DNA of 64,000 nt, taken from positions 1 through 64,000 of the IMG/VR virus record IMGVR_UViG_3300014839_000005. One strand, given 5' to 3'. Every line of letters starts with the position of its first letter. Positions within the stretch are counted from its first letter, which is position 1. This document shows positions 39,475-48,600 of the stretch, piece by piece. Source of the DNA: a virus. The position numbers and the translations under genes are program-made. Under the pieces are notes generated by a model, which saw nothing but the letters and a program-made list of their open reading frames with translations, was not told where the DNA came from and made no database searches.

Positions 39475-39645
39475 TTACCCTTTCTTTTTGTTTAACTCTT
39501 CTTTTTTATCCATCAATCTTTTTAGTTCTTTGGCGCTGCCGCCCCTTGCCTGGACTTTTTTAATTTTTTCATCAATGCTTAACGCATCATGCTTTGCCTG
39601 GCGAATGGCGGCTTGTTCTCTTCTCGCCTGTTTCGTCGATGGCAT
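39475..39645 (-). CDS. Small charged helical protein, 56 aa
   Basis: ATG 39645 (GGAGG upstream) to TAA 39475 encodes a highly charged helix (MPSTKQARREQAAIRQAKHD start; Lys-rich end). Three bases separate its stop from gene 38875-39471. Probably a nucleic-acid-binding or scaffold micro-protein; function unknown. Confidence 0.6.
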   Translation of the reverse strand: MPSTKQARREQAAIRQAKHDALSIDEKIKKVQARGGSAKELKRLMDKKEELNKKKG

Positions 39646-39679
39646 TTATGCACCTCCACAGGTTGAATTTATCGAAAAA

Positions 39680-40078
39680 TTATGTTGATTTCAGCTCTTT
39701 AGGTTTTTTTCTGAGGATTTTAAATAGACTTGAAGCTGTTTCCGACATGTTCGTCTTTTCGATTGCTGCAGCAATCAGCACTTCCGTTGGCATTGATTCA
39801 TGACCCACAAACATGTAATATGCCAAATTTTGAACAAACAGAATCTGTTTTTCTTCATCGAATTCAGGTGAAAAGAAAACAAACTTTTCACTTACGGCCC
39901 GTCCTGCCGCCTTGGTTCTTCCAGTTTCTTTGCAGAAGGCATCGAATTCTTCATGGCACTTGCACACGCCCCATCGAAGTCTCCCCTTATCAGGTTCTTC
40001 TATCATCGCAAAGGTACATCCACCTTTTGCCAATAATAGCCCAGCATTGTCGTGTTGTCGAACATGAAAGTATTGCAC
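39680..40078 (-). CDS. Hypothetical protein, 132 aa
   Basis: Alpha/beta protein with CTFAMIEEPDKGRLRWGVCKC near 22-42 and a conserved-looking KFVFFSPEFDEEKQILF. No family recognised. First gene after the promoter at 40133-40167; a hairpin lies in its leader. Confidence 0.65.
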   Translation of the reverse strand: MQYFHVRQHDNAGLLLAKGGCTFAMIEEPDKGRLRWGVCKCHEEFDAFCKETGRTKAAGRAVSEKFVFFSPEFDEEKQILFVQNLAYYMFVGHESMPTEVLIAAAIEKTNMSETASSLFKILRKKPKELKST

Positions 40079-40106
40079 TTTAGCTCCTTTGTTTAAGTAA
40101 ACAAAT

Positions 40107-40141
40107 AATGGAGTCAGAACTATTCTGACTCCATTATTGTT
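40107..40141. terminator. Stem-loop in the leader of gene 39680-40078
   Basis: AATAATGGAGTCAGAA/TTCTGACTCCATTATT, a 16-bp stem. It overlaps the -10 side of the promoter element, so it is either the terminator of the SPFH gene or a 5' RNA hairpin of the next transcript. Confidence 0.55.
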
Positions 40142-40167
40142 ATTCCGTTAAATTAGGCAAAATAACT
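40133..40167 (-). promoter_or_regulatory. Promoter-like element upstream of gene 39680-40078
   Basis: TGTTAT (40138-40143), 18 bp, ATAACT (40162-40167), AATAAT -10 on the minus strand; directly after the SPFH stop codon. Confidence 0.65.
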
Positions 40168-41358
40168 TTACTTCCCTCTCATTCCCGCATCAAGTGCAAT
40201 ACCTTTTGCGGTTTGTGCTATAAGTAAATTAATCAATTCATTTGCTCCATTGTTATAGCCTTTTCCTTCTCCTCCCATTACAATAGAAGGAACCCAAGCT
40301 CCTGGATATTTTGCAATTGCGTCGGCATATTTTTCATTCACATATTTCCATGCTTCAAGTTTAACATCAAGAGCGCCGTTTGCATTCATAACCAGTTTCT
40401 TACGTTCTGCCTCTCCCTCTCCAAGAAGGATTTGTTCCCTTTTGGTTTGTTCTGCAGCTTTTGCGGCAAGAGTGGCAACATCCAGTTTCTGCTGTGCTTC
40501 AGTAACGGCCTGAGCTTTAACAACCTCTTGTTTCCATTTTGCTTCAGCCGCATTAGCTTCTCCCTGCTTTGATACTGTAATCACATTTTGCTCAGCTCTT
40601 TTTGCTGAAGCTATAGCAGTTTGAACATCCATATTAATCTGCTGTTGCTGTTTGATCTGACCTTCAACAGCTTCATCGTATGGAAGACTGGTAATTGAAA
40701 AGTTAAAGGTGCGAATTCCATATTCTTTTAAAACAGGCTCTTCCTGCCTTGCTGGAATTCCATGTTCATCTTTAACAATATCGACTGTTGTGACAGTCTT
40801 TTCATTATTGGTAATAGGATCGGTTGTCTTAACATCTTTTTGCACTGTTTTATAAACACCATTTGATATTTGATCCTCAACATAGTTAAGCAGATAATTT
40901 CTTTTCTCTGCATAACTTTCTTTGGAACTCATAAGAGGGCCAGTCATATAAATACATTTATTGACTGTCATTCCCACTAATTGAGTTTCAACTGCTTCCC
41001 AACTTCCATATTTGATATGCATATTGGTAAGATGAGGAATATCTAACGGTATTTCTATCTGAACAGAACCATTCATAGTTCCGTGTCCACCATCGTTGAA
41101 ACGGACGGGTGTTTTGAATTCATAGGAACTACGCCGAGGATATTTGGTGACTTTCCCGAATCCTTGATATTTGATTCCCTGATTTGTAAACCAGGTCAGT
41201 TTTCCCTTAACAGGGCTTTGAATAACCATAACATGACTGGCATCAAGGTTCTCGAAAACGCTGCAACTTGCAATAAGCGCAACTAATGCAATGACGAGAA
41301 GTGCTATCAACTTGATGGCGCTAATCATTGCTTTTGTTGTCGGACTTTGTTCCTGCAT
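40168..41358 (-). CDS. SPFH/Band 7 (prohibitin-like) membrane protein
   Basis: 396 residues. One N-terminal transmembrane helix (about 12-34), an SPFH/Band 7 domain (about 40-250, with ASHVMVIQSPVKGKL and later YGIRTFNFSITSLPY), then an Ala/Glu/Lys coiled coil (about 255-330, EGEAERKKL), and a short C-terminal part. Prohibitin-like proteins form membrane ring assemblies that control proteases or membrane domains. A phage copy may shield the membrane or modulate FtsH-type proteolysis (inference). The small membrane protein 41370-41585 precedes it in the same operon. Confidence 0.88.
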   Translation of the reverse strand: MQEQSPTTKAMISAIKLIALLVIALVALIASCSVFENLDASHVMVIQSPVKGKLTWFTNQGIKYQGFGKVTKYPRRSSYEFKTPVRFNDGGHGTMNGSVQIEIPLDIPHLTNMHIKYGSWEAVETQLVGMTVNKCIYMTGPLMSSKESYAEKRNYLLNYVEDQISNGVYKTVQKDVKTTDPITNNEKTVTTVDIVKDEHGIPARQEEPVLKEYGIRTFNFSITSLPYDEAVEGQIKQQQQINMDVQTAIASAKRAEQNVITVSKQGEANAAEAKWKQEVVKAQAVTEAQQKLDVATLAAKAAEQTKREQILLGEGEAERKKLVMNANGALDVKLEAWKYVNEKYADAIAKYPGAWVPSIVMGGEGKGYNNGANELINLLIAQTAKGIALDAGMRGK

Positions 41359-41369
41359 TTTTAACTCCT

Positions 41370-41585
41370 TTACTTTAAATGTTTTTTGGTTTTAGTAATT
41401 TGGTCGGTGAGATCTTTTTCAACTACTTGCTGTTTAACATCTTCCAATTTTGCGGATAAAACAGCCTCCTTCCTGAAAATTGGAAATATGGGAGTACCTC
41501 TCATAAAAGGGAAAATGATTTGAGTAATCAATATCGCAAGTATGAGAACGACAACGACAAATTCAAACATAAACACAACAATCAT
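41370..41585 (-). CDS. Small membrane protein, 71 aa
   Basis: Transmembrane helix at about 4-27 (FMFEFVVVVLILAILITQII), then a soluble charged tail. Immediately upstream of the SPFH gene (11-base gap), so possibly a partner. Confidence 0.65.
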   Translation of the reverse strand: MIVVFMFEFVVVVLILAILITQIIFPFMRGTPIFPIFRKEAVLSAKLEDVKQQVVEKDLTDQITKTKKHLK

Positions 41586-41601
41586 AATATGTCCCTTTCA
41601 T

Positions 41602-41838
41602 TTATGGTAATATAATTTTGAATTTATAATTGGCTTTTTTAATCCTTTCCATTTGATTGAGTGCATCACATATGAATGTAGCGTTATCCATATCATGACC
41701 ATCGCATGTAGCGATTGTTTGTGGAACTAAATTATTTTTATTCTCCCATGGAGGCCCCCAAACTTTTTTTTCACTATCACGAATTAAAAGTTTACCATCT
41801 ATGGAGCGCTTAATTCTATATCTTGCACCTCCTGGCAT
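41602..41838 (-). CDS. Hypothetical protein, 78 aa
   Basis: From ATG 41838 (AGGAGG upstream): MPGGARYRIKRSIDGKLLIR, then KVWGPPW and a short C-terminal helix. The start overlaps gene 41799-42056 by 40 bases. A longer frame to 41880 is unlikely. No family recognised. Confidence 0.55.
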   Translation of the reverse strand: MPGGARYRIKRSIDGKLLIRDSEKKVWGPPWENKNNLVPQTIATCDGHDMDNATFICDALNQMERIKKANYKFKIILP

Positions 41839-42056
41839 ACAACCTCCTGTTGGTTGCAATTCATTAATGTTATTTGACAAAACTCATTTTTTACTGATTC
41901 TTTTATTGTTTCAAGTAATTGAGCAAGAAGTAAGTCTTGTTTTTGTGATTCTGATAATGGTCCTATTGCCGGACAACTCATCCTTAAAAGTTCTTGTCTT
42001 CCTTCTTGCATTACGGATAAGACTTTAGCTGTTATTCCTATACCTGCCACACTCAT
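41799..42056 (-). CDS. Hypothetical protein, 85 aa
   Basis: Helical protein with four Cys (C28, C60, C66, C73). Its 3' end overlaps the next gene in another frame. AAGGAG precedes the start. No family recognised. Confidence 0.55.
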   Translation of the reverse strand: MSVAGIGITAKVLSVMQEGRQELLRMSCPAIGPLSESQKQDLLLAQLLETIKESVKNEFCQITLMNCNQQEVVCQEVQDIELSAP

Positions 42057-42185
42057 TTATTTCTCCTTAATATTACTTTGTATAAGTTTTTGCATCGCAT
42101 CTTCCACTTCAATCATATTTTTATTTCCTGCATATCTAATTACTTGTTTATGTTTGAAGTGAAAGTTATTCTTACTGGCCGGCAT
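42057..42185 (-). CDS. Small hypothetical protein, 42 aa
   Basis: ATG 42185 to TAA 42057 (MPASKNNFHFKHKQVIRYAG start). GAGGA sits 9 bases upstream, inside the end of the preceding short frame. The frame stays open 26 codons further upstream, so this may be the 3' part of a larger gene disturbed by the nearby transposon. Confidence 0.4.
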   Translation of the reverse strand: MPASKNNFHFKHKQVIRYAGNKNMIEVEDAMQKLIQSNIKEK

Positions 42186-42190
42186 AATGA

Positions 42191-42277
42191 CTAATCCTCT
42201 TGGTCTCCATTTAAGCCAACTAATGATATAGTCAGCCTCTTGCGTCTTTCCGCAACTTCCTTTTCACTCTTTTTCAT
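42191..42277 (-). CDS. Short charged ORF next to the transposon, 28 aa
   Basis: ATG 42277 to TAG 42191 (MKKSEKEVAERRKRLTISLV start). It starts in a 12-base direct repeat (CTTTTTCATGAG twice) next to the left end of the IS element. Weak evidence; may be a fragment of the interrupted locus. Confidence 0.25.
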   Translation of the reverse strand: MKKSEKEVAERRKRLTISLVGLNGDQED

Positions 42278-42355
42278 GAGCTTTTTCATGAGGCTTACGC
42301 AAGGAAACCACGGGGCTTGTCCCCGTGGAGGAATTGCGTCCTCCAATTAAATAGG

Positions 42356-42384
42356 TTGACTTTTCAAGGAAAATAGAGTATAAT
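42356..42384 (+). promoter_or_regulatory. Sigma70-type promoter of tnpB
   Basis: TTGACT, 17 bp, TATAAT, ending 7 bp before the tnpB ATG. It looks host-like and unlike the phage minus-strand elements. The very short leader leaves little room for a ribosome-binding site. Confidence 0.7.
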
Positions 42385-42391
42385 TAATAAT

Positions 42392-43543
42392 ATGAAAGCT
42401 ATAAGAACCATCAAACTTAAATTCACTGGGAACCATAAGGCCGATCAAATCCTCCCAAATTGGCTTGATGCGTGTAATTGGCTCTCTAAAATAATCTATG
42501 AGCAAAAAGATACTAATTCTAATCGTCTTGCAAAAATCTATTATGGAACTGTAAGAGAAAAGTTTAATCTTCCCTCCCAGCTTACCTGTACTCTTTTTAG
42601 AACCGTTACTGCTTCTTATATGTCTCAAAAAACTCAGCATAAAAAATGGAGTCTCGCGGTTTTTAGTAAACCGGTAATACCTGTCATTTGGAAAAGAGAC
42701 TTTGCTCGATCCAAAAGAGGAGTCACTCTTTGGGCCAATAAAATTACATTTAATGATCCCAGACTTCTCCCAGAAAATTGGAAAGATTCTAAAATATCTC
42801 TTCGTGGTAAACAGTGGTTTTTTAATCTTTCCTATGAGATTGATATACCAGAACCTAAAACGCAAGGCGTTATTGTTGGGACGGATCAAGGTATCAAAAG
42901 ACTTTTTGTTGCTTCTGACTCGAATAATAATAAACTGTTTTACAAAGCTAATCATCTTAACAACAAACTTTCCAACATCAGAAGAACCAGAGCTAAAGTA
43001 CAAGCGGTTGGAACCAGATCGTCTCGACAACTCTTGAAGAGAATGTCGGGACACGAGGCTTCCGTAACTGAACATGCAGTGCATGTTGCTTCCAAGAGAC
43101 TTGTAAATTGGGCTGATTCTGTTGGTGCAAGAAAAATTGTTCTTGAGGATTTGTCTAACATACGAGAAGCCTCTAAGAGTAAAGGTAAAACTCTTAGAAG
43201 TAGGATTAACCGTTGGCCTTATGGAAATTTCACGTTTTGTGTTACTTATAAGGCTGCTTCCAAGGGTATTTCTGTGGAGGTTGTTTCTCCCAAGAATACT
43301 TCTCGTATGTGTCATAGATGCGGTCATATTGACAAATCCAACAGGGACGGTTTTTTGTTCAAATGCACGAGCTGCGGTTATACCGCAGACGCGGATTGGA
43401 ACGCCAGCAAAAATATTGCGGGACGTTCTATGTCTATCGGGTTGAACTCGATAGATATGGGGAGAAGTAAATCCCCCAGAAAACCGGGTACTATTGAGAT
43501 GGTGTTGCATAACTGCGATACCTGCTCGATGCCTGTTGTTTAA
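42392..43543 (+). CDS. tnpB: TnpB (RNA-guided nuclease of IS200/IS605 family)
   Basis: 383 residues, typical for TnpB. The RuvC-like triad looks intact: Asp in GTDQGIKRLFVASD near 168, Glu in KIVLEDLSNI near 250, and the last Asp in ADADWNAS near 332. A zinc ribbon (CHRCG...CTSCG) lies between the last two. N-terminal helix-turn-helix region with WLDACNWLSKIIYE. In studied relatives TnpB is guided by an RNA from the element's right end; that RNA would start in the 3' end of this gene and extend past 43576. No TnpA is nearby. Confidence 0.93.
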   Translation: MKAIRTIKLKFTGNHKADQILPNWLDACNWLSKIIYEQKDTNSNRLAKIYYGTVREKFNLPSQLTCTLFRTVTASYMSQKTQHKKWSLAVFSKPVIPVIWKRDFARSKRGVTLWANKITFNDPRLLPENWKDSKISLRGKQWFFNLSYEIDIPEPKTQGVIVGTDQGIKRLFVASDSNNNKLFYKANHLNNKLSNIRRTRAKVQAVGTRSSRQLLKRMSGHEASVTEHAVHVASKRLVNWADSVGARKIVLEDLSNIREASKSKGKTLRSRINRWPYGNFTFCVTYKAASKGISVEVVSPKNTSRMCHRCGHIDKSNRDGFLFKCTSCGYTADADWNASKNIAGRSMSIGLNSIDMGRSKSPRKPGTIEMVLHNCDTCSMPVV

Positions 43544-43641
43544 AGCCACGCCCCTTGTGGGCGTGGTAGTTTACATCTGCTTAATCTTGTTGATTCAGTT
43601 TGCATTGCCGCTTCCCTTTTTTCAAGTTCCTTTTGATTCAT
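43540..43641 (-). CDS. Short ORF running into the IS right end, 33 aa
   Basis: ATG 43641 (AAGGA-like upstream) encodes MNQKELEKREAAMQTESTRL and then reads into the IS right-end hairpin to a stop at 43540. It overlaps the end of gene 43622-44548. If the IS is removed at TTAC/TTTACAT the frame would stop within a few codons, so it may be a small gene altered at its tail by the insertion. Confidence 0.3.
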   Translation of the reverse strand: MNQKELEKREAAMQTESTRLSRCKLPRPQGAWL

Positions 43642-44548
43642 TTTCATTTCCTTTCAGTAAATACGGTTTATTAGCCATCTCTCCAAGTGTTGGCCCTTTC
43701 CAGAATGGATATACCCACCGTCTTGGTTTTTTAGATTCTGTATTAGATAAGCGCGGCCACCAATGCCCTCTTACCACAAATCTTTTATCAATTTTTCTTC
43801 CGCCACTACTAAGAGATTGGTAGTCTTTAGGTGCTGATAATGTGATGAACTTTTGGTCATGAAATTGGCCAGTCTTTATATTCTTAACAGACCTGATTCC
43901 ATGTTTTTCAGTATCACCAAGTATGCGGGTTGGATCATTAATATATAAGACGGTATTGAAGAACAGATTGGCCATATTTTTTGTATCTTCAGCTTCCATT
44001 GGAAGTATTAGCGCTCCAGGTTTTCTAGTTGCTGCACTTTGTTCTATAGTTTCATCCTGTCGCATATGCATCATAATACTTTCAAGCCCATCTTCATTAT
44101 TAACGAAAAATCCTGTTAAAGATACATTCCAATCTGGTTTAGGGACTTCTTTTCCATTATCTCCAACCCAGTGTACGTTTGGATTATTAAGAAGAATTTT
44201 GTTATCAAGAAATAAGATTCCATTGACCTTTCTAGGAGTATGTTCTGCAAAGTTTGTTTCAAACAATGTATCGTGTCCTTCAATCATGAATACATCAAAA
44301 GGATAATGAAAATCTGCAGAAGTTAAAGACCATGGAATATCCGTGTTTTTAAAAGCCTCTATGAGATCGTTAGTAAGAATAAAGGTTTTTTCACCATTTT
44401 CTATCCATGTCATGATTTTAGTTCTCATTACAGATAGATTATAGATGATTTCTTTAAACATTGGATAACTTCCAGGTCTTAGAGTTTGTTTGTCCATTAT
44501 AGTTTTAATCGTATCGATTGTCTCATCAACTTTACGAAGATAATTCAC
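43622..44548 (-). CDS. Hypothetical protein, 308 aa
   Basis: Helical first 50 residues, then alpha/beta. The end reads KRFVVRGHWWPRL followed by RRWVYPFWKGPTLG; a V-R-G-H-W/F ... R-x-W-x-x-P-x-W-x-G ending occurs in a family of phage and plasmid proteins of mostly unknown role (I recall AcrVA2-like proteins among them, but am not sure). No catalytic motif seen. It precedes the IS insertion. Confidence 0.55.
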   Translation of the reverse strand: MNYLRKVDETIDTIKTIMDKQTLRPGSYPMFKEIIYNLSVMRTKIMTWIENGEKTFILTNDLIEAFKNTDIPWSLTSADFHYPFDVFMIEGHDTLFETNFAEHTPRKVNGILFLDNKILLNNPNVHWVGDNGKEVPKPDWNVSLTGFFVNNEDGLESIMMHMRQDETIEQSAATRKPGALILPMEAEDTKNMANLFFNTVLYINDPTRILGDTEKHGIRSVKNIKTGQFHDQKFITLSAPKDYQSLSSGGRKIDKRFVVRGHWWPRLSNTESKKPRRWVYPFWKGPTLGEMANKPYLLKGNENESKGT

Positions 44549-44563
44549 TTATACCTTCTTTCT

Positions 44564-44776
44564 TTAAAAGTCTTCCCAATGTGTTTTATCAACAAATGGA
44601 TGGATAGAATATGAATATTCATTTATATCATGATAGACAACGCCCCATCCGAGACATATATCACAATTAGATGTATCTCCATATCCACGAGATAATCGAC
44701 GTTCTCCTCCACATTGCCAACACATATGTTTAACATGAAATATGAATTGAATAAAATGCCAAATTTTTTTTAACAT
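44564..44776 (-). CDS. Small zinc-finger protein, 70 aa
   Basis: An amphipathic/hydrophobic N-terminus then MCWQCGG and CDICLGWG, two CxxC pairs resembling one DnaJ-type zinc-finger repeat. The start abuts the stop of gene 44776-44979. Function unknown. Confidence 0.65.
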   Translation of the reverse strand: MLKKIWHFIQFIFHVKHMCWQCGGERRLSRGYGDTSNCDICLGWGVVYHDINEYSYSIHPFVDKTHWEDF

Positions 44777-44979
44777 TATTCCTCCAGTTTGAACAATTCC
44801 TTTACTTTCATATTTAAAAGTTCTTTTACTTCCTCTTCCGTCAATTTAATGGATCTTCCATAATCCAACGCCACATGAATAAATTTTCCCTGTGGCGATA
44901 TGTGTTTGCATTCTATTAATGCCAGTTCAAGGCATTTGAATGCAGCCAACATCCTGTCTCCATGTTCTATTTCATTCAT
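44776..44979 (-). CDS. Hypothetical protein, 67 aa
   Basis: Small acidic helical protein; ends L-K-V-K-E-L-F-K-L-E-E. No family recognised. Overlaps the next gene at the stop/start. Confidence 0.65.
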   Translation of the reverse strand: MNEIEHGDRMLAAFKCLELALIECKHISPQGKFIHVALDYGRSIKLTEEEVKELLNMKVKELFKLEE

Positions 44980-45002
44980 AATTTCTTCCTTAAAATGTTA
45001 TT

Positions 45003-45176
45003 TTACATATTAGGAGGTATTAATCGAAGTTTATCATGATAATCTTTTTGGTGTTCTTTAATGAATATTTTGCATTCGAACTTGGTGGGTTTTGAGAAGA
45101 CTTCTTTTTTTCCCGCTTTTACTCTCCAATTATAGATGGCACTTCTTCCTCTACCACCTATCATATTGGACGGCAT
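45003..45176 (-). CDS. Hypothetical basic protein, 57 aa
   Basis: ATG 45176 (GGAGGAAAG upstream) to TAA 45003; starts MPSNMIGGRGRSAIYNWRVK, rich in Lys/Arg. Its start overlaps gene 45161-45520 by 16 bases. No family recognised. Confidence 0.55.
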   Translation of the reverse strand: MPSNMIGGRGRSAIYNWRVKAGKKEVFSKPTKFECKIFIKEHQKDYHDKLRLIPPNM

Positions 45177-45520
45177 TCTTTCCTCCTTTGTTTAAAGTAT
45201 AAACGTTTCCATTCTGTTCTATGCTCAGGACAAAATCTTGGATATAGTTTTTGTCTTGGATAAAGTCGAATAACAAAGATATATCCACAGCCCCTTAATG
45301 CGCATTTAAGAGACATATCTACAACATCAAATTCTTTTGATTCGATGATACGATTTAATTTAATGATATATTTTTTTGATTTCTTTTTAGGTTTGCGGTT
45401 TTTAATATCGCGGTGTTTCATACAGTACTTACTTATAGGATGGCCAAGATAGTCGTGATGACATTCATGGCATTCCATTATTCTTAATCTTTGTCTGTTT
45501 TTGTACCTTGGTAACATCAT
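45161..45520 (-). CDS. Zinc-finger-like basic protein, 119 aa
   Basis: Two Cys/His groups: MECHECHHDYLGHPISKYC (about 15-33) and CALRGCGYIF...FCPEH (about 73-100), with a basic linker between. Likely DNA- or RNA-binding. First gene of the leftward operon at the divergence point with the RNA polymerase gene; promoter at 45554-45588. Confidence 0.65.
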   Translation of the reverse strand: MMLPRYKNRQRLRIMECHECHHDYLGHPISKYCMKHRDIKNRKPKKKSKKYIIKLNRIIESKEFDVVDMSLKCALRGCGYIFVIRLYPRQKLYPRFCPEHRTEWKRLYFKQRRKECRPI

Positions 45521-45553
45521 GGGCAGGACTCCTTAATTCAGTAAAACCATACC

Positions 45554-45588
45554 ATTATAGTTATTCCGAAATTTAGTGAATAATAACT
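45554..45588 (-). promoter_or_regulatory. Promoter-like element of the leftward operon at the divergence point
   Basis: AGTTAT (45559-45564), 18 bp, ATAACT (45583-45588), perfect TATAAT -10 on the minus strand, about 34 bp before gene 45161-45520. Confidence 0.75.
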
Positions 45589-45610
45589 AAAAAAAGTCAA
45601 GCTTTTATTT

Positions 45611-45648
45611 TTGCCACATTTTATGTATTTTCATTGTATACTATATTA
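45611..45648 (+). promoter_or_regulatory. Possible plus-strand promoter of the RNA polymerase gene
   Basis: TTGCCA (45611-45616) and TATACT (45637-45642) are 20 bp apart, longer than ideal. Lies in the only gap between the divergent genes. Weak. Confidence 0.3.
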
Positions 45649-45660
45649 ATTAGGAGTTTT

Positions 45661-48600
45661 ATGGCTATACCATCCCACCAAGACATACTTAAGAAGCTCA
45701 GCGACTTAGACACTTCGACCAGATCCAACGTTCTGATGAATGAGACTATTAAGAATACGGTAGGAAAGATATTGTCCTCAGTAGAGAATCCTAATATAAA
45801 ATTGCAGGTCAATGACATATGGTATAAACAAAAATACGATAATGACGACATCGCTGCCCAACAATCTGTTAGAAATAAACATCAGAACTGGACTGACGAT
45901 ATCAGGGCTGATGTATCGTTAATTGATAAAGCCACTGGAAAAATCATTGATCGTAATAAAGATTTAAAGATAACTAGCGTCCCAAAATTAACTCCTCGCA
46001 ATACCTATCTCATCGGCGGTAACGAATATTCTTTCACTAAACAGAGCCGTTTAAAACCTGGTGTATATACTAGAAGGCAGGAAAATGGCGAAATTAGTTC
46101 GTTTTTTAATGTCGATAAAACTATCGATTTTGATCGTGGTTTCAATAATAATTTTAAGCTTAATTTCAATCCTGAGCGTAAGACATTTACTATGGGTTAT
46201 GGTTCAAAAAATATACCCTTATATAATGCTCTTAAAGCGGTAGATATAAAAGATGAAGATTTGATGGATAAATGGGGAAAAGATGTCGTAGAGGCAAATA
46301 GACAGGCTTATGAAAAACATGAGTTCAGGGACCAAGCAAAATTGTATGAAGCAATATTTGGTAAAGCCGCTCCTGATACTATGACTCACGATCAATTAAA
46401 AAAAGAAATTAAAGATAGGTTATTTGCGACAAAATTAAGTTCTGAAACTACAAAACTGACCCTTGGAAAAGAATATGATGGAGTGAATAAAGATGTCCTT
46501 TTAGATGCTTCTAAAAAGATTATTGATATTCATAAAGGTGAGACAGAGGGAGATGATAGAGAGTCATTGTTGTATAAATCGTTTTACGATATTGAAGATC
46601 ATGCAAGAGAAAATTTGGTTAAAAAAAGCAAGAATATTATTGGGAGTTTGATTTATAAATTAGATAAAACTAAGAACATTAATAAATCAATAAGCTCGGG
46701 ATTCTTTGACCCGTATGTGATTGGCACAATAACAAAGAATATGTTATCAAGTCCTCCCAGTCAAACAAATATTATGTCTATGATTGGGGACGGAAATAAA
46801 GTCACTGTTATGGGTGAGGGCGGTATTGGTAATGAAAATGCCGTTACTAACCAAACAAGACAATTATCCAACAGTGAAGCTGGATTTATTGATCCATTAC
46901 ATACTCCTGAAGGCGGAAATATTGGAGTTACAAATCATTTAACCATCGGCACAATTAAAGTCGGTAATGATATTTATAATTCATTTCTTAAACTTAATGG
47001 AGAAAAAGTTCTTTACCGCCCTGTTGATACCCACCCTTTAAATATTGCCTTCCCAGACCAATATGATTTATCCAGTAAAAAGCCTGAACCTCTTAGCAAT
47101 AAGATTAAAGTGTTAAATCATGGAAAATTTAAAGAAGTAAAGCCCGAAGAAGTTGATGCTATTATGGCAAGTCATGTCAACATGTTCGACCACTCAGCTA
47201 ATATGATTCCATTTCTTGATTCCATACAGCCTAATAGGGGATTAACAGCGTCAAAAATGCAGGAACAGGCCCTTACCCTTAAATTTAGAGATAAACCATT
47301 ATTTAATCTTATCAATGAAAAAGGTCAAAGTTTAAACGAAAATTTAGGTCGCGTATCTCCCACTCCACGATCTCCTGTAGATGGTGAAGTTGTGGCAATT
47401 AACCCGAATTTAATAACATTACAAGATAAGCGTGGAAATAAAGTAAAAGTACAATTATACAATAATTTTTCATTAAATGCTGAAGGCTTTATTCATAATG
47501 AGCCAGTAGTAAAAATTGGCGATAAGGTTACAAAAGATCAATTACTTGCTGATAATAATAATACTAAAAATGGTCAGATAGCATTAGGAGCTAATCTTAA
47601 AGTTGCTTACATGCCATACAAAGGCTACAATTATGAAGATTCCGCTATTATGTCTGAAAGCGCCGCAAAGAAATTAACATCTGAACACATCTATGATTTT
47701 AGCGCTAAGAAATCTGCAAACGGCCATTTTTCTAAAAACAAGTTTAGAGCATATTATCCTGAAATAATTAATACGAAACAAGCTGCAAAACTTGACTCTG
47801 ATGGTGTAATTCACCCAGGGCAGGAAGTCGACCATGGAGACGTACTGATAGCTCATCTTGAGCGAAAGGCCCCCACAGCTGATGACATAGCCCTAGGAAG
47901 GCTTGAGAAGCAACTTCGCAGAGATATGGCTAATAAGGCTGTTACTTGGGATAATGACCATAAAGGGGTCGTTACAAGCGTTGCTAAACATGGTAATACA
48001 GTTACTGTAAGTGTTAAAACTGAGGAACCTCTTAAAATTGCCGATAAAATATCGGGTTTACATGGTAATAAGCATATCATCTCCAAAATAATACCTGATC
48101 ATGAAATGCCATTTAATCCCAAAACTGGTGAGTATATGGATCTCACCATGAGCCCAATTGGTGTTTCCAATAGGATTAATACTTCTCAATTACTTGAAGC
48201 TGCTGCTGGTAAAATAGCTACTAAAACTGGAAAACAATATGAAGTAAGAAATTTTACTCAAAGTGACAATACTGAGAGAGTTTTAAATGATTTGAAAAAA
48301 AATGATTTATCAGATAAAGATATTTTAGTCGATCCGCAATCTGGTCAACCATTTAAAAATCCTATTATGAATGGTGTTTCTCATATATTAAAACTTGAAC
48401 ATAAAGTTGACCATAAATTCTCTGCAAGATATAGGGATGGACATGATTCTAATGAACAAGCCATTACTGGTGGAGAAGAGGGCGGTAAAAATCTTGGTAG
48501 AATGGAAGTAGGAGCTTTATTAGCTAGAGGCGCTACAGAAAATCTTAAAGAAATGTTTAATATTAAAGGCCAAAAGAATAATGAGTATTGGAAAGCCCTT

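Larger units (their letters stand above)
42299..43576 (+). mobile_element. IS200/IS605-type element with tnpB only
   Basis: Left-end hairpin CCACGGGG/CCCCGTGG (42308-42328) just after TTAC (42295-42298), a typical IS605 insertion word. Right-end hairpin CCACGCCC/GGGCGTGG (43546-43566), ending at TTTACAT (43576). It has no terminal inverted repeats and no tnpA, as in many tnpB-only elements. It is on the plus strand within minus-strand genes. The right end matches the mini-element at 2930-3076. Exact ends are inferred from hairpin positions. Confidence 0.75.

Noticed and set aside
42186-42263. P-loop-like GSCGKT upstream of gene 42057-42185, suggesting an ATPase interrupted by the IS
   Set aside because: No start codon or first beta strand precedes it, and another frame over the same bases reads as a natural charged peptide; the match is probably chance.
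42347-43549. 400-codon frame opposite tnpB
   Set aside because: It is the antisense shadow of a clear TnpB protein; composition (Ser/Arg/Phe-rich) is typical of antisense frames.
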